From Manihot esculenta (Eukaryota; Streptophyta; Magnoliopsida; Malpighiales; Euphorbiaceae), in NCBI RefSeq assembly GCF_001659605.2, contig NC_035170.2, positions 6,014,001 to 6,078,000 on the forward strand: a stretch of DNA of 64,000 nucleotides, in the 5' to 3' direction. Under the pieces are notes generated by a model. That model was not told the DNA's origin. It saw only the letters and a program-made list of their open reading frames with translations, and did no database searches. Shown here in pieces: positions 12,182-22,600 of the stretch. Both the position numbers and the translations under genes were made by a program. Position 1 is the first letter of the stretch, and each line of letters opens with the position of its first letter.

Positions 12182-13029
12182 TTATTATTCATCAAACGGA
12201 TGTTAAAACAACTTTTTTAAATGGAGACTTGAAAGAAGAAATTTATATGGTACAATCTGATAGTTGTATTGTTTTTTGTCAAGAAAATAAAGTCTGCAAA
12301 CTTCTTAGATCATTATATGATTTAAAATAAGCCCCCAAACAGTGGCATGAGAAATTTGATCAAGTTTTGTTGAATGATGGTTTTACCTCTGTTGAAGTTG
12401 ATAAGTGTGTATATACAAAATGTATAAATGATGAATCTGTGATTATTTGTTTATATGTGGATGATATTCTTATTTGTGGTACAAGTTACAATATAGTTTG
12501 TAAATCAAAAGCTTTCCTTGCTTTTAAATTTGATATGAAAGATATGGGAGAGACAAACGTGATTTTGGGAGTTAGAATTATAAGGAAGAATGATAGTCTA
12601 ATGCTATCACAAGAGCATTATGTTGAGAAGCTTCTAAGGAAGTTTGGACATTTCAATGTTAAACCAGTGAGTACCCCTTATGATCCTAACTGTCAATTAA
12701 AGAAAAATAGAGGTGACTTTATTGCTCAATCTGAATATGCACAGATCATTGGGAGTCTGTTGCATTTAATGAATTTTTCACCAACACCATCTGTATCAAT
12801 GCGTTGTGATTGCCAACCGGCAATAGCCATTGTAAAGAACAAAACTTTCAATGGTAAGAATAGACATATTCGTCTGAGACATAATGTTATTAAGCAGCTG
12901 CTGAAAAATGAAACTATTTCCATTGATTATGTGAAGTCAGAAGTAAATTTGGCCGATCCTCTGACTAAACTTTTAGGGAGAAAACTAATAGATGAAATAT
13001 CGAGAGGAATGGGACTTGAGCCAATTTGA
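12125..13029 (+). pseudogene. Copia reverse transcriptase and RNase H, internally deleted
   Basis: Before a stop at 12328-12330 the frame has HQTDVKTTFLNGDLKEEIYM, typical of Copia RT. After it comes PKQWHEKFDQVL, then the catalytic YVDDILICG (about 12455-12481) in a 220-codon frame. RT normally runs on to a long connection with RNase H. Here the sequence jumps from IIGSLLHLMNF almost directly to RCDCQPAIAIVKNKTFNGKN, so part of the RT thumb and the first RNase H half are deleted. The C terminus (VNLADPLTKLL) is conserved. Confidence 0.8.
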
Positions 13030-13570
13030 AATTAACAGTGATGGAAACCCAACCTTTGTGGTTAGAGATCCCATGAAAAAGGTTCATATGAGTAATAACA
13101 AATCACTTATTAGTTTTGATAGCATTATTTATTGTTGTCCATTCCTATGGTGTGAGAAGTGCTAGACTGCATTAATGAGAGGATGAGATGGAAGCTCTTA
13201 ATAATATTCATATCCCTTATGGGTGGTGTATAAATTGCAGTATACACTTAATAATATCACCTATATAAGTGTGGAGTATGGCCGCTTCTATGAGATTGTG
13301 GCATAATCTCTAGAGCACTTATGAATTACGAGGCGCGCGCATGGCCTATCAAAGCAAAACAGCATTGACAACAAGATCCGTGGAGTGTTATGAGATTGAT
13401 GAGATATTAGCATACAAAAAAGAGTTTTTGGTTCATAGAAATAAAAGTTTCACCAATTCCTCCGTATGTTAAGTCTAATTAATCTAGGTTTGATTTATAG
13501 TCTAAAAAATACCAGATTCGAAATATATACACTAAATTTATAAACCCAACAATGAAAATTCTTTTGAAAT

Positions 13571-14005
13571 CTGCGGGGGATTATTATAAAATTAGTTTAG
13601 ATTTAAAAAAATTTTATAGTCATTAAAGATTTTATGGTCATTAAAGATTTTATGGTTGTTGAAGATTTTATGGTCATTAAATATTTTATTTATGAGATTT
13701 AAATATAATATTAAATATGATCGTTATGATTTTATCTCAAGATTTTTATAATCATATATAACGGTCAGCTTTTCCACTATAAATAGCCTTCATCTTTATA
13801 AAGATAGTAACTCTCATTTTTTCTACTTTATTCTTTTTTTCTCAGTATTTTCTGCTGAATTATAAATTAGAGATAAATAAAATTAAATTTCTGAAAATTA
13901 AATTTCAGTAGAATCTGTTTAATCCTGGAAGAATTACAAAATAAATTCTTAAAAATAGTGTTCAACACGGCTCAAATTTCATTATTTTACCCTATTTTTT
14001 CAACA
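13571..14005 (+). repeat. Copia polypurine tract and 3' LTR
   Basis: The G-rich tract CTGCGGGGGA (13571-13580) precedes the 3' LTR (13582-14005). The LTR repeats the 5' LTR with scattered substitutions and small gaps, including one fewer copy of the ATTTTATGGTC-like unit. It ends CAACA and is followed by TTAAG, matching the base pairs before the 5' LTR. Confidence 0.8.
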
Positions 14006-14010
14006 TTAAG

Positions 14011-15528
14011 TGTTATATTTTTTAATTAATAGAAAATAAAAAGCGTTAAAAAGTTACTTAATATACATCACTTTCTCATAATTTTAATGATAAATACACT
14101 ATTTTTTATACTAAATTTAGATGTATTGAATAAAATAATTTAATTTTTTTCAAAAAATTCATGTTTATCTTTAAATATAGAACAATTAAATTATACTTTT
14201 AATATTTTTCATAATTTTAACCAGTATAATTAATTTTGATCAAAACTCAATTTTAATCACTTATCATTTTATTTGATTTATTATTATTATTTTTAATTAA
14301 TTTTATTTTTTATCTAAATCATATTAATTAAATTAAATCGAAATAAAAATTTAATTTGATTTGATTGGAAAATATTTTAAAAAAAGAATAAAAATTAAAA
14401 AAGGCATAATTTTTTTAAGCATAATTAACCTTCTCATTCAGTTTTGTTCTAAAAGCTTCTCACAGGTCCCACAATCACAAGCCCTTCGTCTTTCTTTTCC
14501 TTTTCATTCTTCTTCTTTAGCCTCCCTCGCATTCGATAGACCCACCAACACTATTAATGAAAATCGCTAAGGTCATAATCAAATACCCACTATTCCTCTC
14601 AATAACTAATTGGAGCTAAGCATTAAGTCGAACTGAACTAATAAAAATTAAATATCTTAATCTTTTTTAAATATAAAAATTAAATTGAATTATTTTATAG
14701 AAACATCAAACTGAATTAAATTGATTTAATTCTATTTAATTAGATTTGAATCGGTTAAAATATCAATTATTTTTTAAATAACATAATGTTTATTTAATTG
14801 GCACTATATTTATTCTTATTTTCTCAATTCTACCATTATTTCAACTCAAAAATCATTGATTTAAATTTAATATAATCAAATAAATATAATATTTTTTAAT
14901 TAATATAAATTGTAACTAGTCTCAACCTATTAAAATAACATAAATATAATTTTTTAAATATGCAATATGCTATCAGACATTCTCTTATAGTCATAATCAT
15001 AATAATTTTAACATATATAATTAAAATAAAAATTCTTACAAAATCCAATAAAATATAGAAAAAGTTTAACTAAAACAAAGTAAAACTATATCTACAACCC
15101 ATAAAACAAAAATAAAAGTATGTTTCACTAAATTTAATAACCATATAAAATTTTCACAAATTACAATCAATATCTCATTCCAAAATTTTTACCATGTCTC
15201 CAATTAGCAAAGTCTGCATTCTTTAAATAATAATTAGTCTATGAAAACATTGCAAAAATATTAGAATAAATAAAAATAATAAAAAAATAATAATATTGAT
15301 TTATAATTATGAGAATATATACCTTCAACTATTCAAATTAACTGTGTTTTTATTAGTACCGCTGAAGAAAAAAATAAAAAATAAAAATATTTAGAGATAT
15401 AACTTCAAATTAGAAATTCATAAAAAGGCAAATTAAATGAGATTGATATATATATTCTATTTAATGTATATCTTTTTTCAAGCATTTCAAGGCCTGTTAT
15501 TTATTATTCAATCGATTTGTGACTATGG
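14011..15528. other. AT-rich intergenic sequence, no gene seen
   Basis: Mostly poly-A/T-rich DNA. A short patch at about 14430-14570 is richer in C and T and gives a 69-codon frame without recognisable motifs. I see no exon, terminal repeat or RNA gene here. Confidence 0.6.
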
Positions 15529-16199
15529 GATTTAACTAGGGTTGAGCATTCGATCGATTCAGTTTTGAACCGAACCAAACTGAATAAACCGAAAATTAAA
15601 ATTTTAGTATTTATGAAAATCGAACCAAATTGATTTTGGTCAAAAACCGAATCGAACCGAACCGGTCTGATTTGATTTGATTCGGTTCGATTTAATCGAT
15701 TTTGATTTTTAATAAATTTTTTATTTTTTACACTTTATTTTTAGTTTTTTAAAATTTAATTAAAATAGTTTAATTTTAATATAATTTAATTTCTCTATAT
15801 TATTAAAATAACATATTATTATCACTAATCGGTTCGGTTCGGTTTTTTTAATTTTTTTCTGATCAAAACCGAACCGAACCGAAATAACCAAAATTTCTAA
15901 AATTAAAAATCGAACCGAACCAAATTGAATAAAAAACCGAATCGAATTTTAAAATTAATTCAGTTCGATCGATTTTTTTATTTGAATCGAACAGTGCTCA
16001 CCCCTAGATTTAACGATTAATTTTGAGCACATATTAGAGTTCCAACTACTCTAAGAGTTAATGCTCCTAAAAAGATCAAGCACTATTTATTATTCAATCG
16101 ATTTGCGAATATGGGATTTAACAATTAATCTTGAGCACATATTAAGGTTCCAACTATTCTAAGAGTTAATGCTCCTAAAATGATCAAGATTTCACAACC
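15490..16199 (+). repeat. Tandem duplication of about 110 bp, first copy split by a MITE
   Basis: A unit running from ATTTATTATTCAATCGATTT through GGGATTTAAC and GAGCACATATTA to AGAGTTAATGCTCCTAAAA occurs twice, at about 15499-16075 (interrupted by the MITE 15537-16006) and about 16084-16190. A third, partial copy lies beyond the gypsy element at 26040-26098 (ACATATTAAAAC, then AGAGTTAATGCTCCTAAAA). The gypsy inserted at or near the junction of copies two and three. Confidence 0.75.
15529..16014. mobile_element. hAT-type MITE (GGTTCGGTTCG family), copy 1
   Basis: A 470 bp element (15537-16006) whose start TAGGGTTGAGCA is mirrored by the end TGCTCACCCCTA. It is flanked by the perfect 8 bp duplication GATTTAAC (15529-15536 and 16007-16014). 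Subterminal GAACCGAACC and GGTTCGGTTC tracts pair with each other across the element. It encodes nothing. A diverged relative lies at 53376-53863. Confidence 0.9.
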
Positions 16200-16375
16200 T
16201 ATAATACCTGGCTAGACTCCGGTATCGGAATTCCTACCGTCAGGTGGAATCTCGGATGTCGGAAACCTCTAGAAGGGTAAAAGTATGTTTTTATGATATG
16301 TTTTCATGTTTTTAGTAATTTTAAGTGTGTTTTTAAATGAGTTTTTGTATGAAAAGTCTTTGGGGGAAAACCCAG

Positions 16376-16540
16376 GTTCGGCCGCCGAAAGTCAAGTTCG
16401 GCCGCTGAACATGCATGCGTTTTGGAGGCACGTTAGGCTCCCGAAGACATGAGAAAAGGGGAGTCCAGGTTCGGCCGCCGAAACTGAAGTTCGGCCGCCG
16501 AACATGGCATGCATGCGGAGGCACATTCGGCCCCCGAACG
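16376..16540 (+). repeat. CG-rich near-palindromic motif cluster upstream of the LTR TATA box
   Basis: TTCGGCCGCCGAA, its variants (TTCGGCCGCTGAA, TTCGGCCCCCGAA) and spacers occur at least five times. Arms TTCGG and CCGAA can pair within each unit. The pieces open in several frames only because stops are rare in CG-rich DNA. The matching cluster in the 3' LTR lies at about 23970-24115. Confidence 0.85.
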
Positions 16541-16557
16541 TGGCCTGGCCAGCCACC

Positions 16558-16565
16558 TATAAAAG
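16558..16565 (+). promoter_or_regulatory. LTR TATA box
   Basis: TATAAAAG lies about 360 bp into the 5' LTR, right after the CG-rich cluster, and is identical in the 3' LTR at 24134-24141. The position fits an LTR promoter, so transcription would start at about 16590. A splice-donor-like GAG/GTAAGAG follows at about 16797. Confidence 0.65.
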
Positions 16566-17090
16566 GGGCACTTAGCCGAAATGGGCGAGCTTTCTCCCAT
16601 TTTTGGCCACAGCTAGCTTCCGACCTCCCTCTCCCCAAATCTTGTGTTCTTTCTTCAAATCTCCTCCATTTTTCTTGAGTTTTAACCTCACATTGCAAGT
16701 TTTGAGCTTTTAAAACAAGTTTTGGAGCTTTGGAAACTCAGGAGCTCATTTGCTTGGATCTCCGGGTTTAGGTCGTCTCTCTCTCGATCTTCAAGAGGTA
16801 AGAGCCGATCTTAAGCTCATAGTATGTTTTAAGTAAGTTTTATGAAGTTTTATGGGGTAGAAATGCATGTTTAAGTTAGTTGAGCTATGTTAGGTTTTAT
16901 GTGATTTGTGAGCAATGTGGCATGTTTGAGTATGTTTGAAGTGTTGTAGTTGGGGTATATGTTTGTTTGAGGCCCCTAGGAGCTTGTATGCATGTTTTGG
17001 TTGAGTGGTATGCATGATTTGAGCTTGGGAAGCGAAATGTGCATAGGAGAGCTGAGTTTCTGCCATTCGGGAGAAGCTCAGGTTCGGCCG

Positions 17091-17272
17091 CCGAAGGGAC
17101 TTTCGGCCGCCGAACCCCCTTTGTGGAGGCAGCATTCGGCTGCCGAAGCTTCCCCCCGAAAGAGGACTTTCGGATCTGTCTGGGACTTTCAGCCGCCGAA
17201 GGTGTCGCCGAAAGTGCCTGACTTTCGGCTCTGGAGGGACTTTCGGCCGCTGAACCTGCCGCCGAAAGTGCC
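17091..17272 (+). repeat. Second CG-rich TTCGGCCGCCGAA cluster in the 5' LTR
   Basis: Seven or more units of TTCGGCCGCCGAA, CTTTCGGCCGCC and CCGCCGAAAGTG types within 180 bp, probably in the transcribed leader. The 3' LTR counterpart at about 24658-24862 has one extra 12 bp repeat and several C/T and G/A differences. Confidence 0.85.
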
Positions 17273-17672
17273 CTGTTCAGCCATTTCATGCATGTATTTC
17301 TATGATTATTTCATGATGTTTTAGGGGGTTTTTGGGGAGTATATCAAAGTTATGTTTATGTATGTTTGGTCCCTCATTGGAGTCCACCTGTGTAGGTTCG
17401 GACCCGAGGAACCGAGGACCCCCGCAGTGAGCCAGCTGCTATAGAGTTTGTCTGAGCTAGCCAGAGGTGAGTGGAATAAACCTTAAGTTTAAATTAATGA
17501 AATATGAATTTTGAGCATGACCCATGCATCATGAATGCCATGTGATATTTTAGGTTGTTTGCATTAGATTCCACGAATATGTTGTATTGCATATTTGATG
17601 ATGTTGTGGATGGGCATTGAATGATCCTTTAGTCCTTGATATGTTATGATGAGGCATGTTATGGCATGGTTG

Positions 17673-17809
17673 CCGGTTGTACCCATTCTACGTCCCGGCC
17701 AGAGTAAGAGAAAGACCAGGTTGTACCCATTCTACGTCCCTGGCATATTGGAATGTTATGTTATGTTATAGTAAGAGGAAGTCCGGTTGTACCCATTCTA
17801 CGTCCCGGC
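17673..17809 (+). repeat. Three spaced 27 bp repeats in the 5' LTR
   Basis: GGTTGTACCCATTCTACGTC occurs in three copies (from about 17675, 17719 and 17785). Each is framed by CCGG/CCGGC or CCAGG/CCTGG arms, so each unit can fold on itself. The 3' LTR has the same three copies at 25261-25397. Confidence 0.85.
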
Positions 17810-18445
17810 ATTTTGGAAATGTAGAGGACTAGAGGTGACAATACCATCCTTATGTGTTATGTTTGTGATGTGTTGCATTTCATGTAAGCACGAAATTTTA
17901 ATATATGTTTTCTCTATTCTGCTCACTGGGCTTTGTAGCTCACCCCTCTCCCCTAACCCCAGATGTGCAGGTACAGGGTAGACCAGGAGGTTAGCCAGAG
18001 TCTTGAAGGATGTTTATGTAATAGTTAGGTTGTGGACATGACAATTGTACTATGATGTAATGTAAAAGATTATAGCATGTTATGTAATGAGATATATTGA
18101 GGTTATAGTTGTGCTTGACCCTATGGGTATTGTTGTCCCTTTTGATACATGATCTATAGATATGTTTATGATGTTCATGACGGTCCAAGCTCAATGTATG
18201 ATGAGATACCCCATTGGAGCATTGATGAGGACTCCAGTGGTGGTTTATGTTTATGATTATGTAATGTACAGGTTGAGCTTGGTTGATATATGAGAAGGTT
18301 CACAGATTCTTTTGAGTTTGTTTGATCATGTATGGGTTTTACAGGTTTACAGGTTTTATGTCAGGCTTGCTACGGGTCCCGGCGGCCTTACGCCGACCTG
18401 GATCCTAGCGCCGGTAGCGGTCCAGATTTTCGGGCTGTTACAGAA

Positions 18446-18457
18446 TGGTATCAGAGC
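18446..18457 (+). other. Primer-binding site, initiator Met-tRNA type
   Basis: TGGTATCAGAGC begins three bases after the 5' LTR end. This is the standard complement to the 3' end of plant initiator methionine tRNA, used to prime minus-strand DNA synthesis. Confidence 0.95.
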
Positions 18458-18660
18458 AGCCTAGGTTCATATGGTCGGACCTAGAGTGTTGGGCTCATAG
18501 AAGTTATAGGAGGTCAAGCACAATAGGAAGGATCATGTCCACTAGGATAGGATGTAGAGTCCTGTCTTGTATGATGACGTGAAATGCCATGATTATATAC
18601 ATGTGCATTGATGCTATGATATGTATGCTATGTTTATGATGCAGGTTCCTGTGTTTTCAC

Positions 18661-19611
18661 ATGAACCATACGATGCTAATGTTTGTGCCATGTGTGCTGT
18701 CTTTCAGAAACAGGATGAGAGGAACTCGTCGATCCGCAAGATTGACTGGAGTGCCACCTCAGGACGAGGGCACTGATGCCCGTCCTCCAGCATTGCCTAG
18801 GGCAATGTCTAGTAGGTCTAGCAGAGAAAGAGCAGTGAGAGACCCTAGAAGGTCTTTGGATCTGGGTAGAAGCAGATCAGTAAGAGGAACAGTACAGGGC
18901 GGTATGTCAGAGGAGTTGGGGGATCAGATGGATGTGGATCAGAGGAGGGACAGCAGTCTTGGAATGAGTATGTCGGAAGAGGGAGTGGGAGAGTCCCAAG
19001 GAGGCACTCAGGCCTCGGGATTTGTTCAGCCACTTTACTACCCACCCTTTTCTCATAGCCCCGGGTATTCGATGGGAGGTACATCGGATTACCCCAGTTT
19101 TAACCCTTATCACTCTCATATGCCATACCCACCATACTACCCACCATACTCACAGTACCCTATGTACCCACCTCCACCATATTACCCAGGTACAGCACAC
19201 CCTACCCCGGGGGATGCTGCACCTTCTCCACCACCAGCAGCACCTACTGTCCCAGAAACCCAAATACCTCAACCTAGCTCATCTGGAGGGGGCAAGGTTA
19301 AGATGACCGACTACATGAAGTTGGGTGCCCCGCAGTTTGAAACTGGTGATGACCCGTTTGTTTATCTTGAGAGAGTCAAGGTGATAACAGATGAGATAGG
19401 GGCGGATGACAGTAGAGCCATTCAGATGGCTGGGTTCACATTAAAATGTAAGAAGGCCCGTGAATGGTTCAAGAGCTATGTGAACCCTAGGGTGGACAGT
19501 ATGTCTTGGGAGGAGTTTGCCAACGAGTTTGCGGGATGGGCTTTCCCTGAAAGCTCCAGAGAGCTGAAGATGATTGAATTTGAACAGTTGAGGCAAACAG
19601 ATGAAATGTAA
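18661..19611 (+). pseudogene. Gypsy Gag, N-terminal and capsid part, frame broken
   Basis: A 316-codon frame. A charged N terminus (RGTRRSARLTGVPPQDEG from about residue 20) leads to a Pro/Tyr-rich stretch (residues about 125-190). The retrotransposon gag domain (from KMTDYMKLGAPQFETGDDPF to [19 protein letters not shown]) follows. The first Met precedes a splice-acceptor-like CTGTCTTTCAG, so the Met at 18715 is an alternative start. The frame ends at 19611 right after QTDEM, and the rest of Gag continues in another frame from about 19615 ([20 protein letters not shown]). A short deletion between the two halves removed part of the domain and shifted the frame. Confidence 0.85.
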
Positions 19612-22600
19612 GTTTATGGAGTTGCTGCCATTTGCTGGGCAGAACTTGGACACAGACCAGAAGAAGTCAAGGAGGTATATCATGAAGCTCCATTCCAGGT
19701 ATTCCTCCTTGATACAGTCAGCAGATAGAGAGAGTTTCCACGCCATAGTGGATATGGCCAGGAGAATGGAGGTTAGTGCTATCATCGAAGGAAAAGTCAA
19801 GCAGTCAGTGGCACAGCCTTCTGGGTTCAAGACCCCAAGTGGGGGAAAGATAGACCCCTCTTCTCTGAGTTCAAGCAGTAAGAAGTGGAGTAACACCACC
19901 AGGAAATCAAAGAAGAATAATTTTTGGAGCAAGATTAAATCAAGTCTGGGACTAGGAAGTGGTTCGAGCTCTGGTGCAGATAACGCTGTTTGTACAAAAT
20001 GTGTTAGGCAACACTGGGGGGTGTGCCGGTTTGGGACAACAGCCTGCTACAGATATGGGCGAGAGGGACATATGTCACGGGAGTGTCCTAAGGCAGTTCA
20101 TACAGCACAGCCTCAGCAAACAGCATCAGGTAGTGTGGCGCAGCCAGTAGCTCCAGCTGCTACACAGGCCAGTGGCAGAGGCAGAGGGAGAGGACCAGCC
20201 TCTTCTTCAGCAGGGTTCAGAGGTGAGGGTCCGTCAGCTCCAGCAATGATCTTCACCATGACACAGCAGGAGGCTAACACATCCAACACCGTGGTGTCAG
20301 GTAATCTCGTCATTGGGTGTTCTGATGTGTATGCATTAATGGACCCGGGTGCATCTCATTCTTTTATTGCTCCGAGAGCCGTTCAGAGGTTAGGGTTGAT
20401 GGTCTCTGAGTTAGAGTGTCCCCTATGGGTCAGTGGACCCAAGTGTGACCCGTCAATTGCAGAGTCAGTCTGCCAGTGTAGTCCAGTTTTTGTAGAGGGA
20501 AGATGCTTGTCCGCCGACCTTGTGGTTCTAGATTTGACAGACTTTGACGTCATTCTAGGGATGGATTGGCTATCTACCCATGGTGCTACCTTGGACTGCA
20601 GAGACAAGGTAGTTAAGTTCAGATGTCAGGATGGGTCAGAGGTTGTCTTCAGAGGAGACAAAAGGGGCACACCTAGAGGTTTGATATCAGCTCTTCAGGC
20701 TCGTAGGTTGCTTAGGAGGGGATGTCAGGGTTTTCTAGCTCATGTCAGAGAGCTAGACAGTCAGGTTAGAGAGCCCGCCTCAGTGCCAGTGGTCAGAGAA
20801 TTCTTAGATGTTTTCCCAGACGAACTGCCAGGTTTACCACCTACCAGGGAGATAGAGTTCGAGATTGAATTGATGTCTGGAACTAGACCGATCTCTATCC
20901 CTCCCTACAGGATGGCCCCAGCTGAGTTGAAAGAGTTGAAAGAACAGTTGCAAGAGCTGGTAGACAAGGGCTTCATCCGACCGAGTACCTCACCTTGGGG
21001 TGCTCCAGTGCTATTTGTGAGAAAGAAGGATGGATCCCTTAGACTTTGTATCGACTACAGGCAGTTGAACAAAGTCACTACCAAGAACAAGTACCCATTG
21101 CCTAGGATCGACGATCTATTCGACCAGCTAGCAGGAGCGGGTTGTTTCTCCAAAATAGATCTGAGATCTGGGTACCATCAGCTGAGGATCAGAGATGAGG
21201 ATGTGCCAAAGACGGCTTTCAGGACCAGATATGGGCATTTTGAGTTCCTTGTAATGCCGTTCGGGTTAACCAACGCCCCTGCAGCATTCATGGATCTCAT
21301 GAACAGAGTGTTTAGCCAGTACCTGGATCACTTCGTTATTGTCTTCATAGACGATATCTTAGTGTATTCCAGGAATGCAGAGGAGCATGCCCATCATCTG
21401 AGGATAGTTCTACAGACCTTGAGGGAACATGGCTTGTATGCCAAGTTCTCCAAGTGTGAGTTCTGGTTGAGGAGCATCTCGTTCTTGGGGCATGTAGTGT
21501 CAGAGAATGGAATTGAAGTAGACCCCAAGAAGATAGAGGCTGTGACTAACTGGCCTAGACCCACCTCAGTGACAGAGATCAGAAGTTTCTTGGGTTTGGC
21601 TGGTTATTACAGGAGGTTCGTTCAGGGCTTCTCCAAAATTGCAGCTCCTCTGACCAGATTGACCAGGAAGAATCAGAAGTTTCTGTGGACCGACCAGTGC
21701 GAAGAAAGTTTTGAAGAGCTTAAGAAGAGGTTGACTTCAGCACCAGTTTTAGCTCTGCCATCTAGTGATGAGGACTTTACAGTCTTTTGTGATGCGTCCC
21801 GTGTGGGACTGGGTTGTGTACTGATGCAGAATGAGAGGGTGATTGCTTATGCTTCTAGGCAACTGAAGAAGCATGAGTTGAATTACCCCACACATGACCT
21901 TGAGATGGCAGCAGTAATCTTTGCACTCAAGATGTGGAGGCACTACCTCTATGGGGTAAAATGTGAGATCTTTACAGATCATAAGAGCCTGCAGTACATC
22001 CTGAGTCAAAGAGATTTGAATTTGAGACAGAGGAGATGGGTAGAGCTGCTGAGTGACTATGATTGCAAGATTCAGTATCATCCGGGTAAGGCGAATGTAG
22101 TGGCAAACGCCCTAAGCCGGAAGTCACTAGGCAGTCTATCCCACATCACGGCAGAGAGGAGACCAGTGGTGAAGGAGTTTTACAAGCTCATTGATGAAGG
22201 TCTACAGTTGGAGTTGTCTGGTACAGGTGCGTTAGTGGCCCAGATGAAAGTGACACCCGTGTTTCTGGAGCAGGTGGCTCAGAAACAGCATGAGGACCCA
22301 GAGTTAGTGAAGATTGCCAGGACTGTTCAGTCAGGCAAAGACAGTGAGTTCAGATTTGACAGTAAGGGGATCCTCCGCTATGGGAGTCGATTGTGTGTAC
22401 CAGATGACATAGGGCTAAAAGGAGACATTATGAGAGAGGCTCATAATGCAAGATACAACATTCACCCCGGAGCCACCAAGATGTACCAAGATCTGAAGAA
22501 AGTTTATTGGTGGCCAGTAATGAAGAAAGAAGTGGCACAGTTCGTGTCAGCCTGCGAAGTGTGTCAGAGGGTGAAGCTGGAACATCAGAAGCCGGCTGGA

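Larger units (their letters stand above)
10009..14010 (+). mobile_element. Ty1/Copia LTR retrotransposon, complete ends, internally decayed
   Basis: Two related LTRs (10014-10459 and 13582-14005) face the same way and end in CAACA. The five-base duplication TTAAG flanks the element at 10009-10013 and 14006-14010. A polypurine tract (CTGCGGGGGA, 13571-13580) abuts the 3' LTR. The interior encodes, in Copia order, gag zinc knuckle, protease, integrase, reverse transcriptase and RNase H, broken by stops. At about 4.0 kb it is shorter than usual for the class, mainly because of gaps between integrase and RT and between RT and RNase H. The LTRs differ at many positions, so the insertion is not recent. 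Confidence 0.85.
16200..18442 (+). repeat. Gypsy 5' LTR (2.2 kb)
   Basis: Begins TATAATACCTGGC, where the second base of the usual TG is mutated (the 3' LTR keeps TGTAATACCCGGC), and ends TTTTCGGGCTGTTACA. It carries two clusters of a near-palindromic TTCGGCCGCCGAA motif, a TATA box between them, and three spaced copies of a GTACCCATTCTACGTCCC repeat. Compared with the 3' LTR it has one extra TTCGGCCGCCGAA-type unit near 16470-16500 and lacks a 12 bp CCGCCGAACCTG-like repeat near 17260. Confidence 0.95.

Noticed and set aside
16558..16565. Treating the LTR TATA box as the promoter of a host gene
   Set aside because: The same box occurs in both LTRs at the same relative position and no host exon follows within the element.
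16333..17324. Several overlapping open frames of 80-130 codons on both strands in the 5' LTR (and again at 23929-24912)
   Set aside because: They run through CG-rich repeats where stop codons are rare, overlap each other on both strands, and translate to repetitive Arg/Pro/Gly text. They recur in both LTRs as expected of non-coding repeat DNA.
18446..18457. Reading the TGGTATCAGAGC segment as a tRNA gene fragment
   Set aside because: Only the 12-base primer site is present. No cloverleaf can be built around it.
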